A stretch of DNA of 64,000 nt from Micromonospora_J zhanjiangensis (GTDB lineage Bacteria > Actinomycetota > Actinomycetes > Mycobacteriales > Micromonosporaceae). A program made the position numbers and the translations under genes. Shown here in pieces: positions 59,931-64,000 of this stretch (its first letter is position 1; each line of letters opens with the position of its first letter). The notes beneath the pieces were generated by a model. That model did no database searches. It worked only from the letters and a program-made list of their open reading frames with translations, and was not told where the DNA came from. The DNA is taken from the NCBI RefSeq assembly GCF_042650605.1, contig NZ_JBHSBN010000018.1:1-64000 (forward strand). The letters are read 5' to 3'.

Positions 59931-60533
59931 GTGACAGAGCAGGCTGCGCCGACGCCGGAGCCTGGGGTTCCCGGCTCGCCTCCGGGCCCGCCGGTGCCCC
60001 CGCCCACGTCGGGAGGGGGCACGGACCCGAACCGGGAACGCCCCGGCCCCGCGTCCGACGAGGGACTGGGTTCGGCCCCGACCGGTCCGGCCTCCGACGA
60101 GGGCATGGGTCCGGCGCCGACCGGTCCGGGTTCGGACGAGGGGATGGGCCCGGCGCCCACCGGCCCGGACTCCGACTCGAAGCCGTCGGGCCTGCCGGTC
60201 AAGGCACTGGTGATCGCCGCCGTGGCCGTCGTCGTCCTCGTCGTCGGTGGCGTCGTGGGCTGGAAGGCCCTGTCCGGTTCGGCCGGCAGTGCCGCGGTGG
60301 GCGACTGCCTGGCCGGCGAGAACAAGGACGAGATCAAGCCGGTCAAGTGCGACGACCCGGCCGCCCGGCACAAGGTGGTCGGCAAGTTGAAGGACAAGAC
60401 CGAGGCCGATCTCGACGCCGCCTCCAAGGGCGACAACCCGTGCAGCGCGTACCCGACCGCCGAGAGCGCGTTCTGGGAGGGCGAGAAGGGCGGCAAGGGC
60501 TACATCCTCTGCCTGGAGCCGGTCAAGAAGTAG
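59931..60533 (+). CDS. LppU/SCO3897-like single-pass membrane protein
   Basis: 200 residues from the GTG at 59931 (AAAGGA 6 nt upstream). About 85 disordered Pro/Gly/Asp residues with a repeated motif (SDEGMGPAPTGP), one membrane helix (VKALVIAAVAVVVLVVGGVVGW, about 89-110), then a small outside domain AVGDCLAGENKDEIKPVKCDDPAARHKVVGKLKD...NPCSAYPTAESAFWEGEKGGKGYILCLEPVK with four Cys, as in LppU/SCO3897 family proteins. Function unknown. The repeat of 12-14 residues in the tail may vary in copy number. Confidence 0.82.
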   Translation: MTEQAAPTPEPGVPGSPPGPPVPPPTSGGGTDPNRERPGPASDEGLGSAPTGPASDEGMGPAPTGPGSDEGMGPAPTGPDSDSKPSGLPVKALVIAAVAVVVLVVGGVVGWKALSGSAGSAAVGDCLAGENKDEIKPVKCDDPAARHKVVGKLKDKTEADLDAASKGDNPCSAYPTAESAFWEGEKGGKGYILCLEPVKK

Positions 60534-60720
60534 CCACCGGCGCCGGTAACGACACCGGCCCGCGGCCGGCGGCGACAACGGTAAACACCGAGTTGAGACG
60601 AGGTGTATGCCACGTCGCCGCCGGCTTCCGCCGTACCGGTCCGGCATGGCAGGCTACCCGCACGTAACTGCGTCACTGTGCGACCAGCCAACGATGACTG
60701 ACCGACATGGAGGACGGCCG

Positions 60721-61407
60721 ATGGGCGAAATGGTGAGCTACCCCGGCGCCGACGGGAATGCCGAGGGCTACCTGGCCCTACCCGAGGGTGGGGGTGATCG
60801 CCCGGCGGTGCTGGTGCTGCACGAGGCGTGGGGACTGCTGCCGCACATCAGGTCGGTGGCGGACCGGTTCGCCGAGGCCGGATTCGTCGCGCTGGCGCCG
60901 GACCTGTTCCGGGGCGCCACCGCCAGCGAACGGGAGCAGGGCCGGAAGCTGGTCGCCGAACTGCCGGCCGACCGGGCGGCGGGCGACCTGACCGGCGCGG
61001 CCGGCTTCCTGGCCGGGCGGCCCGAGGTGACCGGCCGGGTGGCCGCCGTCGGCTTCTCCACCGGTGGCAGCCTGGCGCTGTGGTCGGTCACCCTCACCGA
61101 CCGGATCGTGGCCGCCGCCGCGTTCTACCCGAGCCTGCGCTGGGGGCAGCTGGACCCGGACTGGTCCGGCTACGCCGGCCGGGACGCCCTGGTGCACTGC
61201 AGCGAGGCCGACGGGACCTCGGCCGCCGAACACATCAAGGCCGTCCGGCAGGGCGTCGAGGCCGCCGGCGGCTGCTGCCGGCTGTACGACTATCCGGACA
61301 CCAAACATTCGTTCTTCAACGACGACCGGCCGGAGCGCTTCGACCAACCGGCCGCCGGTCGCGCCTGGGCCCGTACCCTCGAATTCCTCCGGGCCCGGGT
61401 TGGCTGA
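60721..61407 (+). CDS. Dienelactone hydrolase family protein
   Basis: 228 residues from the ATG at 60721 (GGAGG 7 nt upstream). Alpha/beta hydrolase: AVLVLHEAWGLLPHIRSVADRFAEAGFVALAPDLFRG, the nucleophile elbow VGFSTGGSLALW (Ser where classical dienelactone hydrolases have Cys), acid residue region ALVHCSEADGTS, and the catalytic His in YDYPDTKHSFFND. So it is probably an esterase/lactonase of the DLH fold. It overlaps the next gene by 8 nt. Confidence 0.88.
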   Translation: MGEMVSYPGADGNAEGYLALPEGGGDRPAVLVLHEAWGLLPHIRSVADRFAEAGFVALAPDLFRGATASEREQGRKLVAELPADRAAGDLTGAAGFLAGRPEVTGRVAAVGFSTGGSLALWSVTLTDRIVAAAAFYPSLRWGQLDPDWSGYAGRDALVHCSEADGTSAAEHIKAVRQGVEAAGGCCRLYDYPDTKHSFFNDDRPERFDQPAAGRAWARTLEFLRARVG

Positions 61408-62140
61408 GTCCCGTACCCCCGAGCAGGTGGTCGCCCGCGCGCAGCGGGCGGCCGACCTCGGCGCACTCGACGCGGACGTCGCCGACTGTTTCGCCTGCCC
61501 CCGGCTGGTGGCCTGGCGGGAGCAGGTCGCCGTGACCCGCCGGGCCGCGTTCCGGGACCAGGAGTACTGGGGCCGGCCGGTGCCCGGGTTCGGCGTCCCG
61601 GACGCGCGGATCGGCATCCTCGGCCTGGCGCCGGCCGCGCACGGCGGCAACCGCACCGGCCGGATCTTCACCGGGGACCGCTCCGGCGACGTGCTCTTCG
61701 CCGCCCTGCACCGGGCGGGCCTGGCCAACCAGCCGACCAGCGTCGCGGCCGACGACGGGCTCGCCCTGCGGGACACCCGGATCTTCGCCGCGGTCCGGTG
61801 CGCGCCGCCGGACAACAAGCCCACCCCGGGCGAGCGGGACACCTGCGCGCCGTGGCTGCACCGCGAGGTCGCGTTGCTGCGGCCCACGCTGCGCGTCGTG
61901 GTGGCGCTGGGCGCGTTCGCCTGGGCCGCGTGGTGGCCGGCCCTGCGATCCGGGTACGGGACGCGCCCGCCCAGCCCTCGCCCCGCCTTCGGCCATGGGG
62001 CACACTGGTCCGACGGGGACGCGCCGGACCTGTTGGGCTGTTACCACGTCAGTCAGCAGAACACCTTCACCGGTCGGCTCACCCCGGCGATGCTGGACGA
62101 GATCTTCGACCGGGCCAAGCGGCTGGCCGGGGTGCCCTGA
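61400..62140 (+). CDS. Family 5 uracil-DNA glycosylase (UdgB-like)
   Basis: 246 residues from the TTG at 61400, which overlaps the previous stop; no better start is near. Iron-sulfur Cys set: CFACPRLVAWRE near 30-41, RCAPPDNKPTPGERDTC near 133-149. Active-site motif A GLAPAAHGGNRTGRIFTGDRSGD (family 5: the usual Asp is Ala) and motif B CYHVSQQNTFTGRLT. It removes uracil and some other damaged bases from DNA. TTG start is unusual but the frame is certain. Confidence 0.88.
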   Translation: MAESRTPEQVVARAQRAADLGALDADVADCFACPRLVAWREQVAVTRRAAFRDQEYWGRPVPGFGVPDARIGILGLAPAAHGGNRTGRIFTGDRSGDVLFAALHRAGLANQPTSVAADDGLALRDTRIFAAVRCAPPDNKPTPGERDTCAPWLHREVALLRPTLRVVVALGAFAWAAWWPALRSGYGTRPPSPRPAFGHGAHWSDGDAPDLLGCYHVSQQNTFTGRLTPAMLDEIFDRAKRLAGVP

Positions 62141-62158
62141 GGAGTCTGAACCCTGTCG

Positions 62159-62929
62159 TTGACGCGGAGATGGTGGCCGGTGGCCGGCACCGTGGCGCTG
62201 CTCGGGCTCGCCGCGCTGGCCGCCGGGCACTCGTCGCTGGAATTCAGCCGGGTCGCCGCGGACGGCCTGGACGAGTTGGACCTGCCCGGCAGCCCGCAGC
62301 CCTCGCCCAGCTTCCCGACCGAGTTGCCGTCGGCCGGACCGGCCGCGGCGCCGCCCCCGCCGGACGACGGCGGGTTGCCGCAGTGGCTCGGCACGGCCGC
62401 CGCCGTCCTGGTCGCCGTGCTGGGGGTCGTGGTGGTGGTCCTGGTGCTGCGCCGGGTCACCCGGGACGTGCTGCGCCGGCGGACCCGGGCGCTGACCCCG
62501 GTCGATCGGGCCGGTCCGGGCACCACCGAGGAGGTGGTCGCCGCGCTCGACGCCGGTCTAGTCGAGCTCTCCGACACCGACACGGACCCACGGACCGCGG
62601 TGATCGCCTGCTGGGTACGGCTGGAACAGGCCGCCGCGTCGGCCGGCGTGCCACGGCGGGTCGGTGACACCCCGACCGACCTGGTCACCCGGCTGTTGCG
62701 CGGTGCCGGCGGGCCCGACGACGCGGCGGACCCGGACGCCACCGTACGGACGGCCGGCGCCCCTGCGAGCGCCGGCCCGGTCGTGGTCAGCGCCGACGTG
62801 CTGGCCGCCTTCGCGCACGTCTACCGGGAGGCGCGGTACGCCACCCACACCGTCGACCAGGCGATGCGCGACGAGGCCCGAGCCGCCCTACGCCGCCTCC
62901 GCGCCGAACTGACCGGAGTGTCGGCATGA
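62159..62929 (+). CDS. DUF4129 membrane protein
   Basis: 256 residues from a TTG at 62159; start uncertain, as a GTG lies at 62180. First helix WWPVAGTVALLGLAALAAG, Pro-rich loop, second helix WLGTAAAVLVAVLGVVVVVLVL, then the DUF4129 domain near the end (RTAVIACWVRLEQAAASAGVPRRVGDTPTDLVTRLL..., VSADVLAAFAHVYREARYATHTVDQAMRDEARAALRRL). DUF4129 proteins accompany MoxR ATPase and DUF58 genes, as found downstream. The stop lies in a repeat element. Role unclear; perhaps envelope biogenesis. Confidence 0.85.
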   Translation: MTRRWWPVAGTVALLGLAALAAGHSSLEFSRVAADGLDELDLPGSPQPSPSFPTELPSAGPAAAPPPPDDGGLPQWLGTAAAVLVAVLGVVVVVLVLRRVTRDVLRRRTRALTPVDRAGPGTTEEVVAALDAGLVELSDTDTDPRTAVIACWVRLEQAAASAGVPRRVGDTPTDLVTRLLRGAGGPDDAADPDATVRTAGAPASAGPVVVSADVLAAFAHVYREARYATHTVDQAMRDEARAALRRLRAELTGVSA

Positions 62930-63009
62930 GCGAGCGGAGCGAGCGAATCATCGGGCTCGGTGCGGGTGTGCCTCATGACGGCACGGAGCGCAGCGGAGTG
63001 TCGGCATGA
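62926..63009 (+). CDS. Element-B mini-ORF 1 (27 residues)
   Basis: ATG overlaps the DUF4129 stop (ATGA); its TGA overlaps the next ATG. Peptide begins MSERSERIIGLGAG. Period 80 = 84 - 4, so coupling is kept. Confidence 0.4.
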   Translation: MSERSERIIGLGAGVPHDGTERSGVSA

Positions 63010-63089
63010 GCGAGCGGAGCGAGCGAATCATCGGGCTCGGTGCGGGTGTGCCTCATGACGGCACGGAGCGCAGCGGAGTGTCGGCATGA
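63006..63089 (+). CDS. Element-B mini-ORF 2 (27 residues)
   Basis: Identical to mini-ORF 1; its TGA (63087-63089) overlaps the ATG of the next gene at 63086. Confidence 0.4.
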   Translation: MSERSERIIGLGAGVPHDGTERSGVSA

Positions 63090-63673
63090 GCGTGCTTTCG
63101 AGCATCGACGACCTGCTGCAACACGACGAGGACGACTCGCCCGACCGGCCCCGACGGCGCCGACGTACCGGGGCGGGTGCCTGGGTCGGCGCGGTGGCCG
63201 CCGCGGCCGGGCTCACCGCCGTCACCGTCGTCGGACTGCGGTTCGCCTCGCTCGAACTGCCCATGGTGGAGGTGTTCGCCGGCTGGCTGGCCGTACTGGT
63301 CGTCCGGCGGGTCGCCGTGGCGGTCGCCCCGCCGCCGGTCCGGACCGGCGGTTCCGGCCGCCGGGGCGAGGAGGACGGCCACTACCGGTGGTCCACCCGG
63401 GACGCCCTGCGCGGTGCGGTCAACCCGTGGGAACGCGTCCTCGGCTGGACCGAGGGCAAGCCGGACCGGTTCGCCGAGAAGGTGCTGCCGAGGCTCGGTG
63501 AGCTGGTCGACGAGCGACTGCGCCAGCGGCACGGACTCACCCGGGAGTCCGACCCGACCCGGGCCCGGGAGTTGCTCGGCGAGCACCTGTGGAGCTTTCT
63601 CACCGTCCGTCCCCGACGTGGCCCCGGGCCGCGCGACTGGGCGGCGGTCGTCGCCCAATTGGAGAAGCTGTGA
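63086..63673 (+). CDS. Membrane protein of the DUF4129-MoxR operon
   Basis: 195 residues. Acidic/basic N-terminus (DDLLQHDEDDSPDRPRRRRRTG), two hydrophobic segments (AWVGAVAAAAGLTAVTVVGL, VEVFAGWLAVLVVRRVAVAV), and a C-terminal cytoplasmic domain (WSTRDALRGAVNPWERVLGWTEGKPDRFAEKVLPRLGELVDERLRQRHG...WAAVVAQLEKL). Matches the unnamed middle gene found between DUF4129 and MoxR in related operons. Its stop overlaps the MoxR GTG (GTGA). Confidence 0.75.
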   Translation: MSVLSSIDDLLQHDEDDSPDRPRRRRRTGAGAWVGAVAAAAGLTAVTVVGLRFASLELPMVEVFAGWLAVLVVRRVAVAVAPPPVRTGGSGRRGEEDGHYRWSTRDALRGAVNPWERVLGWTEGKPDRFAEKVLPRLGELVDERLRQRHGLTRESDPTRARELLGEHLWSFLTVRPRRGPGPRDWAAVVAQLEKL

Positions 63674-64000
63674 AGAACGACGTGGACCCGGTCGTACCCA
63701 CCGCCGAGGTGGGCGGGCTGGCCCGGGCGGTGCTGGACGCCGTCGGCAGTGTCCTGGTCGGCAAGCGGGACGCCCTGGAACTCGTCCTGGCCGGCATCCT
63801 GGCCGGCGGTCACGTGCTGCTGGAGGACCTGCCCGGGCTGGGCAAGACGCTGACCGCCCGGTCCTTCGCGCAGGCGCTCGGGCTGGACTTCCGCCGGTTG
63901 CAGTTCACCCCGGACCTGCTGCCCGCCGACGTCACCGGCTCCTTCCTGTACGACCAGCGCAGCGCCGACTTCACCTTCCGGGCCGGTCCGCTCTTCACCA
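63670..64000 (+). CDS. MoxR-family AAA+ ATPase, N-terminal part (cut by window end)
   Basis: 110 residues visible, open to the window edge. GTG 63670 overlaps the previous stop. Sequence from residue 1: an Ala/Val helix, SVLVGKRDALELVLAGILAGGHVLLEDLPGLGKT with Walker A (DLPGLGKT), RSFAQALGLDFRRLQFTPDLLPADVTGSF, the MoxR signature just after the P-loop. MoxR ATPases act as chaperones for metal-binding (VWA) or membrane proteins. DUF58 is expected next. Confidence 0.88.
   Translation, partial: MKNDVDPVVPTAEVGGLARAVLDAVGSVLVGKRDALELVLAGILAGGHVLLEDLPGLGKTLTARSFAQALGLDFRRLQFTPDLLPADVTGSFLYDQRSADFTFRAGPLFT

Larger units (their letters stand above)
62915..63090 (+). repeat. Element B, two tandem 80-bp copies plus 16-bp flank
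   Basis: Copies 62915-62994 and 62995-63074, then the first 16 bp again (GGAGTGTCGGCATGAG). The flanking 16-mer contains the ATGA stop/start overlap. Unlike element A in most of its length but sharing TGAGCG at the junction. Confidence 0.93.

Noticed and set aside
62941..63080. Transposon or MITE with terminal inverted repeats
   Set aside because: The 80-bp copies have no terminal inverted repeats and no transposase; the 16-bp flank repeats are direct. Origin is left open.

Overview
High-GC actinobacterial chromosome segment. The gene content and order (sucC-sucD-PerM-like-purN/purH; mfd-SurA-like-mazG-eno-FtsB-like-DUF501-argA-ppx), the frequent GTG starts, overlapping ATGA/GTGA junctions and many probable leaderless transcripts point to the Micromonosporaceae (Micromonospora or a close relative). 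This is an inference from family knowledge, not a database match. I see no rRNA, tRNA, CRISPR array, prophage or intact insertion sequence.

Layout: 1-4400 holds a dipeptide/oligopeptide ABC importer (end of the binding protein, then dppBCDF). 4499-5005 (-) holds a chorismate mutase behind a Phe/Tyr-rich leader peptide and terminator, a convincing attenuator. 5.1-9.7 kb holds PcrA helicase and two M23 (LytM) envelope peptidases. 10-23 kb is housekeeping metabolism: a B12-binding mutase subunit, succinyl-CoA ligase, a PerM-like membrane protein, a PurN-PurH fusion, FolD, malate and isocitrate dehydrogenases, with three small membrane proteins between them. 23-26.4 kb has galT, an APS kinase carrying a degenerate ATP-sulfurylase domain, and a DM13 protein. 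26.6-30 kb has two interlocked ABC-2 exporters, then PEP carboxylase. 33-39 kb is accessory: an ABC-2-like membrane protein, an S66 peptidase, a VOC-ArsR-SRPBCC operon with a perfect operator inside its promoter, a broken NUDIX gene, a small GntR regulator and a beta-lactamase-family hydrolase. 39-41 kb is a NarL-type two-component system. 41-55 kb is the conserved mfd-to-ppx block, interrupted by an EamA transporter and a DUF885 hydrolase. 55-64 kb mixes a transglutaminase-like protein, a small AlpA-type regulator, a PadR-HAAS pair, an LppU-like protein, a dienelactone-hydrolase-like enzyme, a family-5 uracil-DNA glycosylase and the start of a DUF4129-membrane protein-MoxR operon.

Most striking: (1) the FYFYY leader-peptide attenuator in front of chorismate mutase; (2) tandem repeat elements at three stop/start junctions (mfd, padR-HAAS, DUF4129-downstream gene). 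Each element encodes mini-ORFs whose stop codons overlap the next start by 4 nt (ATGA/GTGA), so an unbroken chain of stop/start overlaps runs through the inserted DNA; (3) an 18-bp perfect palindrome that is exactly the -35/-10 spacer of the VOC-ArsR-SRPBCC promoter; (4) PurN and PurH in one open frame.

Transcription style: at least a dozen genes have a TANNNT-like -10 box 6-9 nt before the start codon and no ribosome-binding site, so leaderless mRNAs seem common. GC-rich perfect hairpins, often shared by convergent genes, mark most operon ends.
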